Source: Psoroptes ovis
Lineage: Eukaryota; Arthropoda; Arachnida; Sarcoptiformes; Psoroptidae
Length of the DNA: 64,000 nucleotides
Assembly (NCBI GenBank): GCA_002943765.1
Contig: PQWQ01000012.1
Coordinates: forward strand, 930,001 to 994,000
Reading direction: 5' to 3'
The notes below the pieces were generated by a model. It had not been told where the DNA came from. It ran no database searches and saw only the letters and a list, made by a program, of their open reading frames with translations. The position numbers were made by a program, and so were the translations under genes. Numbering within the stretch: position 1 is the first letter of the stretch; every line of letters starts with the position of its first letter. This document shows, in pieces, positions 36,112-50,400 of the stretch.

Positions 36112-36415
36112 TTAATACAACAAATCACTTACATTTCTTTCATTCCATTTAAATCAATAACGATTGATGAATTTAATTAACCTTTGGCATCTTGAACAAA
36201 TGATCCTTATTTATTTTCTCTTCATTTCATTGTTTTTCTTTATGAAATTTTTTCGAATAAAAATTTTTGAAAAAATTAAGAAAAAAATTCAAATTTTCTT
36301 TCGTGGCTCCATTCGTAATGGACGACCGAGCGTTTTGTTTTGATTTTTATGGTGTTTTGCTTGATTTTGATTTTTGATCAATTCAATTTATTTGAATTTA
36401 AAAAACGAATACAAA
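36112..36415. other. Short spacer before TLS1/C9orf78
   Basis: Holds a cluster of T and A runs and the probable 3' UTR and promoter of the neighbours. No gene. Confidence 0.5.
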
Positions 36416-37582
36416 ATGGACAATGATCAGCATGAAACTTCGACCATAACATTTAAAAAACGTAAACGTAAAATTAATGCCATCAAAAGTATTGTAATTG
36501 ATGATGATGATGATAATGATTTGAATAAATCTGGTGATAAACTAAATGATGATACCAATAATGATAATCAATCATCAAATTCAAATAATGCTGATAATGA
36601 AACAATCGATTGGAAAACATTGAATGAATTACGTGAATTACAAAAGCTGCGTAAACGTAAAACAAATGGTATCGATGTTAATGATCTGTTGAAAACATCA
36701 ACAAATTCAAAGAATCCGAATGATGATGATAGCTCAAAAAATAATAAAAAATTATATGGTTTACAAAACGACACCAAATCATTGGCCGAAAGTGAATTAG
36801 ATTTAGGTAATACATTTAGTTTGGAAACTAATCGTCGGGATGAAGATGCTGAAATGATGAAATTTGTTGATGAAGAATTGAAAAAACGTAGACAAATGAA
36901 CAAAATGAATGACAATGATAACGATAGTGATGCATCGAACAAACAATCAACACCAGCAATGCAATCAAATGATTTATTGCTAAAATCAATACCTAATCAT
37001 CTGTTACAATTGATGAATTTAACTGCGAATTCAAAAACGAAAAATGAAGAAATGTTATCATCACAAATGCTTTCTGGTATACCTGAAATTGATTTAGGTA
37101 TTGATGAACGTATAAAAAATATTGAAAAAACTGAAGCCGCACGCAATCAATTGCTGGAAAAACGTCTTAAATATGAACAAAATAAACAAATCAATAATAG
37201 TGATCGTGAATCATCAAAAGAAGTTGATAATTTATCATTTGCACCGAAAAATTTTGCATCTTGTTATCGTAATAATTCGAATCATAGATTCAATTTAAAT
37301 CCAATATCAATGGAAAATAAAGATTTAATTAATCATTTTCAAGACGACAATAGTGGCAATAATAATAATAACAGAAATCGTAATCATAAACATTCAAATC
37401 AAAATCAACAACAACAACAAGCGCAACAATATGATATTGAACCGGTTGTGGTGATTGGTGATGAACCGCTAAAAGTACAAATACCAAGACCAGTAGACAA
37501 AGACAATTGTATGCCAAGCAAAGATAAGCCATTGGATAATTATATGTTTGAAAAGTTTAAAAAACATATACGAAAGCGATGA
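36416..37582 (+). CDS. C9orf78: TLS1/C9orf78 family splicing factor
   Basis: A single-exon 388-aa protein. Family landmarks in order: LRELQKLRKRKTNGIDVNDL, the hallmark LGNTFSLETNRRDEDAEMMK, EEMLSSQMLSGIPEIDLGID, then ERIKNIEKTEAARNQLLEKR and a C-terminal FEKFKKHIRKR. The human protein has 289 residues; the excess here is Asn/Asp-rich filler and a GlnAsn tract near residue 330. The family associates with the spliceosome and the helicase BRR2/SNRNP200 and influences splice-site choice. Start at 36416 because MDNDQHE is preceded by an A-rich context; an in-frame upstream ATG at 36374 would add 14 residues. Confidence 0.93.
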   Translation: MDNDQHETSTITFKKRKRKINAIKSIVIDDDDDNDLNKSGDKLNDDTNNDNQSSNSNNADNETIDWKTLNELRELQKLRKRKTNGIDVNDLLKTSTNSKNPNDDDSSKNNKKLYGLQNDTKSLAESELDLGNTFSLETNRRDEDAEMMKFVDEELKKRRQMNKMNDNDNDSDASNKQSTPAMQSNDLLLKSIPNHLLQLMNLTANSKTKNEEMLSSQMLSGIPEIDLGIDERIKNIEKTEAARNQLLEKRLKYEQNKQINNSDRESSKEVDNLSFAPKNFASCYRNNSNHRFNLNPISMENKDLINHFQDDNSGNNNNNRNRNHKHSNQNQQQQQAQQYDIEPVVVIGDEPLKVQIPRPVDKDNCMPSKDKPLDNYMFEKFKKHIRKR

Positions 37583-37667
37583 CACATTTATATTTCTTGT
37601 ATTTATTTCAATTATCTTGTATTTACAATTCATAAATAATTATTTTACAATTTTTTGCATTTAATCT

Positions 37668-38559
37668 TCATACATTCGTTTCATTATTATCATCATTTAA
37701 TTTTTTATCATCAATAATAACTGTATTGGTTGGATTGGTATTATCTTTCATTGTAAGATTTGTTAAATTTTTAAATGAAAGATTCGATGTTAAACTTTTT
37801 GGTTTTCGTTGAACAATTTTAGTCGGCGATGTACGCAAAGTGGTTGATATTGATGTCTCATTATTGAATGAATATATTGGAATGATTTGTTCTTTTAATT
37901 TTTTCAATAACATTTCAAAACGTTGATATTGTTCATGACCAAAATCTGGTTCGGATTGATGACGTGCATGAATATAAATATCAATAATTTCATTGATTAT
38001 GCTTGGATCACAATTATTTAATGGACCATTTTTTTGTTGTTGTAAATTTAATAAATATGTACGAATATCATCATTTGGATGGCGGCGTTTGATTGTTATA
38101 CCATTCAATAGTTGTTGTTGATGATGTTCATCACCATATGAATTATAAATGAAATTTTCCAATTCTTTAAATTGATCAACAGTTTTCATACGATAAATAT
38201 GATTATATTTGTTAGCGTTCATTTCTGAACAATAAACATTATCTGCGTTCAACAACATAGGTTCATGACGGATTAATTTGATATTATCCAAACATTGTTC
38301 AATGCGGTTTAATAAATCTTTTGGTGCTTGATAACCGATCGGTGTGTGTGGTCCATTGGTTGGAAATTTTTGAGCCACACGCATGATTTGTCTTTTTGCA
38401 AATATGAATAATAATATCAGAATCTATTTGAACAGAATTTAAAATAGTTTGATTGAAAAAAAAACCGAAAAAACAAATCATCAAACATTTACATACCAAT
38501 AAACCGATTGCAATGATAATGATCGCCGCAACACCTGGTTTGAATTTACTATCACTCAT
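37668..38559 (-). CDS. C1orf43: C1orf43 (NICE-3) homologue, single-pass membrane protein
   Basis: Exons 38497-38559 and 37668-38423 join in phase to 272 aa. The N-terminal helix (GVAAIIIIAIGLLILILLFIF) is rebuilt across the 73-bp intron and is followed by AKRQIMR, as in the human protein. The conserved stretch GPHTPIGYQAPKDLLNRIEQ, then YRMKTVDQFKELE, YLLNLQQ and HEQYQRFEMLLKKL all match the C1orf43 order. The family is found across animals; in human cells it has been linked to the Golgi and to phagocytosis, with no defined enzyme activity. It converges tail to tail with TLS1/C9orf78, with 85 bp between the stop codons. Confidence 0.93.
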
Positions 38560-38893
38560 TTTGGTATTTAGTGATTGAAATCTTCGAGATCATCAATTAA
38601 ATCAATCATTTCGTGAAGACAATAAAGAGTTAATCCAAATTGTATAATCCAAAATCTGAGGAAAAAATTTTTTTGGAAAAAAAAGTTAATACATTGCAGG
38701 TATTTTTTCATGACAAAATAAATTGGGAATCCAGTTCATACAGTGCATGAATAAATTCCGTGATTTTTATCATGAAAAATCTTAATCAAACCTCGATCAA
38801 AGATAATTAAAAATTTTTTTTATTATTTTCCTTGTAGTCAAATCATTAATTTATCCAGGAATTTATTTAATCGATTTTACTAATTTCCCTGAA

Positions 38894-38927
<34 letters not shown>

Positions 38928-39530
38928 AAGACCGAAACGAATGACCAATGAAAATTCCTTAATTTATTACCAAAAAAATGGTTCTCGAAATAAATGAAAA
39001 AAAAACAGTCACCGGTGTTCACTGGTCGTCGAAGGTCAACCATTTCTTTTTTCATTGCCTTTGTAACCAAAGCAAATCATTGATAATCATCGATGGCTTA
39101 AAATCAAAGTGAAAAAAAATGACAAGATTTTCAAAGTTGATAAATCAGTCCAGAGAAATATTTAAAAAAAAACTGAACAGAAAACTGAGAATAATGAAAG
39201 CAAATGAAAAAATAATCTCATGGTCATCATTTGAATTTCAAAATGAAAAAGAAAAAAAATCACTGTAATTCAGAAAGACTAAAAGACAGTAAAAAAAACA
39301 ATCAAAGTAAAAGTGTAACCTGTCATTGCAACAGAACAACAGCAGCAACCATTCATTGATTGGTTTAAAAGTCATCGTTCAAATGTAAAAATGAAATGAA
39401 ATTTTCATTCATTCGATGCTTAATGATTTTGAACACACGAAGAGATAATTTTTGAAAATTTCAACCTTTGAATAATCATTCTTCGAATATCTTTCGATAA
39501 TTTTTGGATAAATTTTAGTTCAATTTAACA
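38560..39530. other. Divergent promoter region with a T30 tract
   Basis: Between C1orf43 (minus) and the Rieske gene (plus). It contains an uninterrupted T30 at 38897-38926 and many A runs, but no gene. Confidence 0.55.
38897..38926. repeat. Uninterrupted T30 tract
   Basis: Thirty consecutive T in the shared upstream region of C1orf43 and the Rieske gene. Length may vary between individuals or through sequencing error. Confidence 0.8.
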
Positions 39531-41086
39531 ATGATATTCGAACTAATGAATAATTTACTATTATTCATTTATAATTTTTGTCTTAAAAATATAATTACGT
39601 TCATATCGATTGATCACCGAACGATGATCATCCTGGTAGTTGCCATTACTCCGATATTCTATTATATTTATCGATTTTTACGTTTCAATGAGATCGTGGT
39701 CGTAAGTAGCGTTTTGATGATTATTTTGAGATATTGTGTCGTTGATATCTAATGTCCTCATCATGGATCAATTTTTTTCCACTTCAAATAGAAATCCATT
39801 GAAGAAGTACCGAACAAATTAAGGATATTGCCTGATCAACGTTTACCACCATTCTATCCAAACGGTTGGATACCGGTACTCGAATCACATAAATTAAATG
39901 AAAATGAATTAAAATCAATCACTTGTTTTGGTCGTGAATTAGTCATTACCCGAGCTGGTAATGATGTTTATTGTTTTGATGCTTATTGTCCACATTTAGG
40001 TGCAAATCTCGCCATTGGTGGAGTTGTTGAAATGTGTCGACAAAAGACGAATGCTGCCAATGATAATGATGAACAAAGTGATTTTTGTGTGCGTTGTCCA
40101 TTTCATTCTTGGGCATTCAGATTGAAAGATGGAAAATGTGTCGATGTACCATATGAAGGTATGATGATGATGATTATTGATGACATTCATGATTCGCTTT
40201 AAATTTATTCTTTGATTGCATCACCACAGCAAAAGCACCAAACGCAAAATTGAAACTATGGGAATGTATTGAAGTAAACAATTTCATATTCGTATGGTAT
40301 CATTCGAATGGTGAACAACCGCATTGGTATCCAGAAGAAATTGAGCCAATAAAGCAAAATGAATGGACAAATTGTGGCCGCACTGAACATCATGTAAATT
40401 GTCATATACAAGAAATACCGGAGAATGGTGCCGATGTTGCACATTTAAATGCAATACATTCTGATGCCATACTTAGCGGTAGCGGATTATTAATCGATAG
40501 TTCAAATTTTCACAATAGCATCATCAATCATCGATGGATAGCTGAATGGAGTGTCAGTGACGATGAATCTGATGAGAAACATGTGGCAAATTTAAGAATG
40601 AAAAATATAACCACATTATTTAATTGTTTTGAATTTGAATTTGATTTTAAAATCAAACAAATAGGACCAGCATATGTTGAAATACATTTTCAATGTAAAA
40701 ATTTATTGATGAACATTGAAGGTTGTATGCTACAAATGGTATTGCCAACAGAGCCAATGAAAAATATAATTGTACATAATTTTTATTTCAAAAATTCATT
40801 TCGAAATTGGTTGATGAGTAAATTTTTCATTTATTCTGAAGATAAAATGGTAAGTTCATTAATTTATTTTGATTGATCATCATTCCTTTCCATTCAAATT
40901 AAAAAAATCTAACGATAGATTCAACGTGATATACGAATATGGAATCGTAAAGCATTTTTACGGCGACCATTCTTAGGCAAATCTGAAGCATCAATCCTAA
41001 AATTTCGCCGCTGGTATCGTCAATTTTATTCGGAAAATGATGAAAATAATAACAACATTAACAATAATGATGCGTTGGATTGGTGA
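39531..41086 (+). CDS. nvd: Neverland/DAF-36-type Rieske oxygenase (cholesterol 7-desaturase)
   Basis: Exons 39531-39701, 39792-40158, 40230-40849 and 40919-41086 join in phase to 441 aa. One or two N-terminal membrane helices (MNNLLLFIYNF..., MIILVVAITPIFYYIYRFL) precede the Rieske domain. Its iron-sulfur ligands are CPH (123-125) and CPFH (159-162). The mononuclear iron site is the D-x2-H-x4-H pattern in GADVAHLNAIH, in exon 3. Neverland and DAF-36 convert cholesterol to 7-dehydrocholesterol, the first step towards ecdysteroids or dafachronic acids. Sequence order and length match that family. The spacing between the two Cys-His pairs is stretched by an Asn/Asp segment (TNAANDNDEQ). EFL1 begins 373 bp downstream on the same strand. 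Confidence 0.93.
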
Positions 41087-41459
41087 ATTTTGTTTTATTT
41101 TTTCCATCTTCCAGAATTCTACGACATTTTTCTATTGATTAAAACAAATTTATTAATGAATTATTTTGGTATTAAAAAATTTTATAATTATGATTAAATT
41201 TTGAATTGAGGAAATTAATGATTTCTATTTAAATTCCGATTTTTCTATCGATGATTTCGTTCATCATTTGTTTACTGATAAAAAATACGTTTGCATTTCG
41301 TTTTGTTTTTGTTTTTTTTTGCGTTGAATTCACGTGGTTATTGACAATTTAATGAATGATTAAATTTAATTGTGATCAACTTGTTATTTTGTGCTTTTGA
41401 ATTTGTATTTTCTGTTGTAAATAAAATTTTTGCATCCATTCATTCACTATCATTGAACA

Positions 41460-44400
41460 ATGGATAATGATGATGATCGTAAATCCAATTGTTCATATAT
41501 TAGAAATATTTGTGTATTAGCTCATGTTGACCATGGTAATCATTTTTTGAATTTGTCTTTTTGAAACAATTTATAATTAATTTAATTTGTGATCATTCAG
41601 GTAAAACAACATTGGTTGATTGCCTGCTGGCCAGTAATCATATCATATCACAACGTTTGGCTGGTAAATTACGTTACATGGACTCACGTCCAGATGAACA
41701 ACAACGTGGTATTACGATGAAAAGCTCATCAATTTCACTGACATTCAAACGTAATTTTTTGAATTAGAAGTTTTAAATAAATTCATGATCTGTTTTTCTC
41801 ATTAGATAAAAAATCAAATGATATGAATCATTTAATAAATGTAATCGATAGTCCAGGTCATGTTGATTTTTTCGGTGAAGTATCAACAGCCTTAAGGATA
41901 TGTGATGGTTGCATCATTATCGTCGATGTTATTGAAGGTGTTTGTGCGCAAACACGTGCTGCAATACAACAAGCATGGTTGGCACGTGTACGACCAATAT
42001 TAGTACTGAATAAAATTGATCGCCTGATCGTAGAGAAAAAATTATCATCTGTTGATATTCATGTACAATTAACTCAAATATTAGAACAAGTAAATGCATT
42101 CATCGGTGAATTATTTGCATCCGAAGTATTAGCAAAAATAAATGCATCATCATCAGAGAATGATGATCAAGAAGAATCATCACAACGAAACGATGATAGA
42201 AAACAATCAACAAGTGAAAAAATGAGTAAAAAACAAATATTTTATGATTGGTCATCAGGACTTGATGATATCGATGATTCCAATGTATATTTTTCACCTG
42301 AAAATAATAATGTAATATTTTCAAGTGCAATAGATGGTTGGGCATTTACCATTAATGATTTTGCTGAAATATTATCACAAAAATTAGGTTTCAATGTAAA
42401 CATATTACAAAAAACTTTATGGGGTGATTATTATTTGAATACAAAAGATAAACGTATTATGAAAGGTGCACAATCTAAAGCTAAAAAACCATTATTTGTT
42501 ATATTTATTCTGGAAAATTTATTGAAAATATATGAAAATTTTATATTGAATTATAATAAAAATGAAATTATGAAAATAATACAAACACTGAACATTCAAA
42601 TTGAACAAAGAGAATTAGATCGTTCTGATCATCGGCAAACAATGAAACAATTATTGACCAAATGGTTACCATTATCTGATTCATTGCTTAAAGTTGTGTG
42701 TGATTTAGTACCAGCACCCTGCCAGTTGAATGAAGAACGTATTGAACGCTTAATCACTGCAAATCAAACTAAACGTTTTGAATTATTACCGATCGAAACT
42801 CAAAACCTTAAACAATCATTATTAGAATGTCGATCATCAAATGAGAACGATCAAGTGCCATTAATTGCATATGTTACGAAAATGTTTTCATATCCACGTA
42901 AATCGCTGCCACAATTTCGTTATAAACCATTAACACCGGAAGAAATACAGAAACGTCGTGAAGAAATGAAAAATCGGCGTTTGAACTGTGTTAATAATAA
43001 TCCAGAGACATCAAATGACAACCAATCGTTGAACAATGAACAAATATCAGATGAAAATGAAATGATATTCATTGGTTTCGCTAGAATATTTAGTGGCACA
43101 TTGAAGCGTAATGATTATGTCTATGTTTTGAATGCAAAACATGATCCAACATTGATAACCGAAGAAATGATTGAAAAAAGTAGGAATAATTCGAATTTTA
43201 ATATGATTATTGATGATCAACAAATCACCAAAGTACAAATCAAAGAATTGTACATTTTAATGGGTCGTGATTTAGAATTAGTTGAAGAAGTCAAAGCTGG
43301 AAATATTTGTGGTATCGGTAATTTAGAAAATCACTGCATTAAATCATCAACATTATCATCTACACTTTATTGTCCATCATTTGATCAAATCAACAGTAAT
43401 GATTTAACGATACCAATTTTACGTTATGCTGTTGAACCAAAAAATCCATCCGAAATCGGAAGATTAAAACATGCATTACGAATGCTCAATCAATCTGATC
43501 CATGTGTTGATATAAAAATACAAGAAACTGGTGAGCTAGTTATCATAACAACTGGTGAAGTACATTTAGAACGTTGTATTGTTGATTTGAAAAATTTTCT
43601 TGGTGATGAATTTGAATTCAACATATCCGATCCAATTGTACCGTTTCGTGAAACAATAATTGAACCACCAAAAGTGGATACATTAAATGAAGTATTATCA
43701 TTACAAAATACATTGAATATTAATAGCAATAATAATAATGATAAAAAAGTAGAATATATTGAACAAATGACACCGAATAAAAAATTTTTGATTCGTATAC
43801 GTGCCAAGCCATTACCCGAATCAATTGTACAATTGTTGGAAAAATCACGAAACATTCTGCAACAAATGATGCAATTTCAATCTAAAAATGTATTGAATGG
43901 TATTCAAAATACTAATAGCGCTCAAAATAATGATAATAATTTGTTCACTAAAGATTTATATGAATCCATTATTGATTTGCGTAATAAATTAAAAGAAAAA
44001 TTCGATGAACATGATTGGCCAGACGATACTATTGATCGAATATGGTCATTAGGACCGAAATTTTATGGTCCAAACATTTTATTGAATAATTTAAATGATT
44101 TTAATCATCAAAAATGTTTTCCATCATCATCATCAACGAATGTCAATGATAATCAAAAATCTCGGCATCAAAATTTTTCGAATAATTCCAACAATAATAA
44201 TGATATACGTTATAAATATGAAAATAGTTTTATAAATGGTTTTCAATTATGTACACAATCCGGTCCATTATGCGATGAACCAATGATGGGTGTTTGTTTT
44301 TGTGTTGAACAATGGAAATCAATTGATACCATAACGAACAATGAAGATCAATCATCATCTTCGAACGTTAACCAATCAACAAGTGATCCATTTGGACCTG

Positions 44401-47400
44401 TTAGTGGACAAATAATGTCAACAGTCAAAGATGTTTGTAGACAATCATTTCAAACGCAACCACAACGATTAATGGCTGCAATGTTTTCATGTCACATACA
44501 AATCGATAGTGATGCATTGGGTATGTTGAAATTTTATTTATTTATTTTTTTTTTTTCATAGAAATTATTATTATCTAACTAGTCATAAAGGTTGATGCAT
44601 TTTGATTTATGTGGTAGCTAAAGGTAGTTAAATTAAATTAGTTCATATAAATTAAGGTCATTTGAATTGTTTTGTTGGCATTTTGATTTGAGTAATTTAA
44701 ATGTATTTACATTTGATTTAAAGTTTTTTTTTAAAAATTTTCACCAAAATCCTTGTGTTGTTGTCGAATTAATGACAGCATAAGCTAATTCCCATGGAAA
44801 TTCAGGAAATTCATTACCATTACCATTGTTGTTGTTGTCGAAATCAATTTCAAATGATCCTAAATCATTGTCATATAGCAACAAATAGTGAGAGAGAGAA
44901 AGAGGGTGAGATGATTTCAAATTAATCATGAGATTTTAATGTCCCAATTAAATTTTAATTACCTTTACTAGAATTGATTAGATTTTGTTTTGATTTACGA
45001 TTACCTTGATTACAAAGCATACCATAAACACGAATACCAGGAAATCTTGCATATGGTGGATGTTTATGTGTAAATGGTCCTTCGAATGATGCTGTCGCTG
45101 GACACTTGCATACAACGACAAAATGTGCTTTGCCCGTACGTTCTGATTGTAATGCCATTATTGTCCAATCGGTTGGATGTTTACATAATTTCATTTTACG
45201 CAGATTTTCACATAATCTAACTTGTGTATAAGCTTCAAACGTATTTGTAAAATGTTTAGTTTCCATTTCTTGTTTACGTGTTAAATCGATAATATGTTCT
45301 TCATAATCTGTATCATTCGTAGCATTACCATCATTGTTCAGCGATGATGAATGATAAGGAGAATTAGTATTACAATCATAATTGGAATCTCTTGAACAAT
45401 CACACAAACGTTGTGTATGATTTGATTTAACATAATATGCTGAACATACTTGTTGAGTAGCACATTCGGGTAAACGTTTTTTATTGAATAATTGTGGTTG
45501 ATGTTTGGTTTGTGATGGATTATCATTGTTTGGCGATGTTATTGTTGTTGAATTGTTCGCGGACGATGTCAACATTGATTGATGTGGATCAGCACTATTG
45601 AATAATGATGTTGGTTGTTGGTGCGGCGGTTCTTGATTTGACAGTATTTGTTCTTGTGGCTCATGCTGCTGTTGAGCCAAATTATCATCAATATTTTTCT
45701 TAGATGACATAAATGGTGTTTCATCATGATTTGGTAATTGAAATTCTTCACTATTTGTATTACTGCTGTCGATCGTATTTAAATCTTCTAAATTTGTCAT
45801 ATTTATATAAGTAATCAATGGATGTTTTGTTGTATGCATAATACGTGATAACGGTGGTGTTGAAGTGGAAAATGCATAATTGAATAATGAAGAAATTGAA
45901 GATGAATGATGATTATGATTACTATTCAGCTGATTCAGCCGATGATGATGATTTGAACGATTAAAATTACCACTAACATTACTGGTAATCATTGATATAT
46001 AATATTCGGAATTTGGATCATTTGTTTCATCAATCAATGATTGATTATTTTGCGTTTGGCTTACTTGATACGATGATATCAATGATGGCGATGGCGATGA
46101 TAATGGTGCAACAATCATTGGTTCTTGTATTTGTTGTTGATGATTATTTTGTTCTTCCATGAATTCATTCCATGGTTGAGTTGGCGGCTGCTGACGTCTT
46201 AGTTGATGCTTTTCGGATTGATAATCATTTCGATTAATATTTTTATTATCAATAATGATCGATTCAAATAATGATGTAAAAAATTTTTTCATTCTTGATG
46301 ATGACGAAGTTGAGGATTTTGATGCGTGTTGATCATGATGATCATGATGGCTTGAATTATTGTTATTGAAAAATTTTAATCCATTTGTTAAATCAAATAA
46401 TGTTATAATAATAATTATTGTCATTATCATCATAATGATGATTGTTTTGTTTAAATTTTTCATGTTTTCAAATAATAATAATGATGATGATGGTGATGAT
46501 AATGTACGGACAATTGTGTTTTGATATGATGATGCTTATGATGTTTTTAAATGTTGATATGATTACAAACACTGATTATAATGATAATATACTTTAATTG
46601 ATCTAATGTTATTGATAAATATGATAATACGATTGTCAAAGATTTATTCTGTGATTAGATGATGTTTTAAAAATGGTGATTATCATTAAAATATTTCAAT
46701 GGCAGTATTATCTTCTGTTGACAGACAAGATTTATTCATTTTTTTAATCATTTTTTTGGTGAAATTCGAATGATGTCCATCTATTCATTCATCTATCTAT
46801 CCATTCATTTGAACATTCATTCATTTTTTATTCCATGTTTCTCTTCTTCATGGAACATGGTCATTTCGAATGTTTTTTTTTTCAAATGACCAATGGCTAA
46901 ATGGTTGAATATTTTGTATGTTGTTCTAGAAATCTGGTTTCTTTTTTTTTTAATGACTGGTCGTCGATCTGAATGGGTATAATTGTATAGTAGTAGGTTG
47001 GATGATGATGATGATTAAATTCCAATTTTTTCAATGTCATTTCTCATTATAGTATAACGGTTTTTTTTCATCTTCACCATAACCATCTGACTAACTGATA
47101 TCATAATAATGACTGGGGTAATTATCGTTGTTAATTATCATTATATTCTCTTATGATCTCTTTAGCTATTAATGATGATGATGATGATGGCCATGATCAT
47201 TGCTAAGATCATGGTCACCACCAATCACCAAGACTTCGGTGGTAGTCAGCTAAAGTAGCCGAAAATATTTCCCAGTAATCATGCCAATCATATCCACATG
47301 TAGACTGATCTGATCATTCATTTAAATGTTTTTTTTCTCATTTAATTTAAACCACTAGAATTTCTTGTTTGTTTCGTTTGTCCATTCGTATGAATGTTCA

Positions 47401-50400
47401 TTGATTTATTTTCTTGAATGATAATCCATTCAATAATTAAAATGAATTATTTATAAATGAATATCAGTCATTCATTTATGATTTATTATCAAGATTATTT
47501 CATATTTCAAAATCTCATAAAACGATTATACATTACAAATAACTCTCGAATGATAATAATAATGGTAATGGTAATGGTGAGGATAATATGATGTATTTTT
47601 CTTTTTTTCAAAACAAAAACCGGAATTCGAATTATGAAAAATATTGGCCAAAATTCATCTTGAAATGAAATGAATGAATGAATGAATGGATGGATATAAT
47701 ATGTCATTCAAATATATTTCTCTAAATTTCCGATGATTATTATGTTTGAAAATAATCATTATTATGTCATAATACTAACGATAATAATACTAATGATTAT
47801 ATTTCAACTAACATCATTATTATCATATCACAAATATATATGGTTAATGAATGAATGACAAATAGATTACCTCATACATATACCGACATTACCAATTACA
47901 CAATAAACCCTCATGTGAACCTCATTAACTTTGAATATTTAGCATGGATTTAGTTCAGTCAAGATTTTCAATGGAAATAAATGAAATAGAATAGAATTTA
48001 CATCATTTGTTGAACCATTTTGACTATTTTTTTTCTTCTTTGATTTAAATTTCAAAGATGCTTATTGTTGTTTGTTGTCGATGTTATTGGTGGTGGTGAT
48101 GATGTCTCATTAAACAATTGAATACCATTATAAATCCACTTTGAACAATGGGTTTTAAATTCAACGCAAAATATTTATGGATTTATGACCATATTAGAAT
48201 AGATTTATTATTGTCATCATTATTACAATCCTCATCATTGTTAACCATTATTTATTATCATTACTATTATTATTCGTAAAAAATTATTCATTTACCTTGA
48301 CTTTGACCTTTTTTTTTTGATTTCTTGAACGAATTTTCTGGCTTGTCTGTTCATGTCTTCGGCTCAACATTGTCCATAATCGTACCATTGCTGTTGCTGT
48401 GATTATAATCATTTCAAATGACTTTACCTCATTCATTGTTTCATCATTTATCATCATCATCATCTTTCATTGAATGTTGAATAAAATAAATGATTAATTA
48501 TAAATCAATCGCCGGTAGAGATTTGAATTTTTCAAATAGTTGATTTAAATTTCGCATAGTTTGAATGTCAGCCAATAGATGGCGCCAATGATGGTTTTTT
48601 TTCAATTTTTCAAATTAAAAATATAGAAATTTGAATTTAAATTTTGAATTATATTAATTAATCAATTTTATTAATTTATTAACAAAGATTTATTAAATTT
48701 AATTATATTTAAATTATAAATTATGATTTAAGATAAAAGGAAGATAAAATTACTCAATCTTGATTGAAAAGCTGATTACTTATAATATTTGAAAAAAATA
48801 ATAATTTTAAATAATTTTACATGAAAAATTTTAGCTTTTAATTATTTTAAATTAATTATTTAATTAATTGATAATTAATTTTCTGATTATGCATAGTGAA
48901 TGATTTGATTAGTTTATAATGGGTGATGTATCGATTGATGGTTGATTGATAGCATAGTATGATGGATGAATGATTGTATGGGATGATTGTTTGATTAAAT
49001 GTTGATTGATTGACAACAAACAAAGTTAAAATTCAATTATGATTTAAAATTTTCTAAGCAATTTTCCAATTTAAAATTTTTTGATTTTCATTACGGTAGA
49101 AAAGGGGTAATATTGCAAATATTGTAAAATTCATGGAAAATGGAGAAAATTTCTGATCATCTTGATGTATTTCTATGATGATTAATATAAATGGAAAATC
49201 AATTAGTATCAATGATTCGATTTTTTGAATTCAAATACTTACAATTTGAATAAATTTTCATTATTTAACAATGTTTGATGATTACCAACAATTTTTGGAT
49301 AACAATAACCACTAAATGTACGAATATTATCACTTGAAAATGTTGATGATGATGATGATGATGAATTATCAATAATTGATGATTGATTTTTCGGTTGTTG
49401 TTGATCATCATCATCATCATTATCATTCCATTCAATACGATCATAATGATTATCTGGACATTTATAATTATTCATACATTGACATAGCGTATTTGTTGTT
49501 ACGGATTCAATATTTTGTTGTCCATTTCTTACCGTAAACAAACGACAAGGTTCTTGATGTTTACATCGTAATTTCTATTTCACAAATAATTTGACCATGA
49601 AAAATGAGAAAAAAATGGAAAATTTAGTCATAAATTCTTTTAATATTTACTCAAAGGTTTAATTTTTTTTTGTTGACCAGGTGTGTTTGTTTTTGTTTTG
49701 TTTATTCTTTTGGTAATTTGATTTACCATGACTTTATGCAATTTCACGCTGCTGCCCACACCTTTGTGTTCTTTGAATGTTATGAACACGTGCGTAGCTT
49801 CGTGTTGTTTGAGCAGTTTGTGGGCTTGGAAAAATGTGTTTTTTTACGGAAATAAACATGAGAAACTTACCGTTTCGGGTGAACATGCAAAATAATAACG
49901 ATATCCTAATTGACCGTTCGGCAATCTCAATGAATGATGTTTCAATATATATGTTTCACTATTCGCTGGACAAAGACAATTGAATTCTTGTTTTGTTATG
50001 TTTCCATACGAAGTGATAATTGATTGATCATTATTATCGTCATTATCGTTGATTAATTTTAAATCAATTCTTGATGATTGTTGTTGTCGATTATTATCGT
50101 TTGTTGAATCATTATTATCATTATCATTAAATAATTGATAATTATTATTTATTCGTTTATTCATCGATAATTGATTATATGAATATGTTGTAATCGTATA
50201 GGTTATATCACGAAAATAACGACATGTCGGTAGCTTCTTGATTCGTATCGGTTCACAAAGCTGTTTGTATTGAAATTGATTAATTAATGAATTGAGTTTA
50301 TTGATTGATTGATTAATTAAATGAGCATAATTTACCTTGAATTGTTTATTTTTTTCAACAATCGTATAACCATCATTTGCATTCAAAGACATTGAACATT

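Noticed and set aside
46770..46812. Regularly repeated ATTCATTC and ATCTATCT units as a possible CRISPR-like array
   Set aside because: Simple tandem repeats without unique spacers, in a eukaryotic genome.
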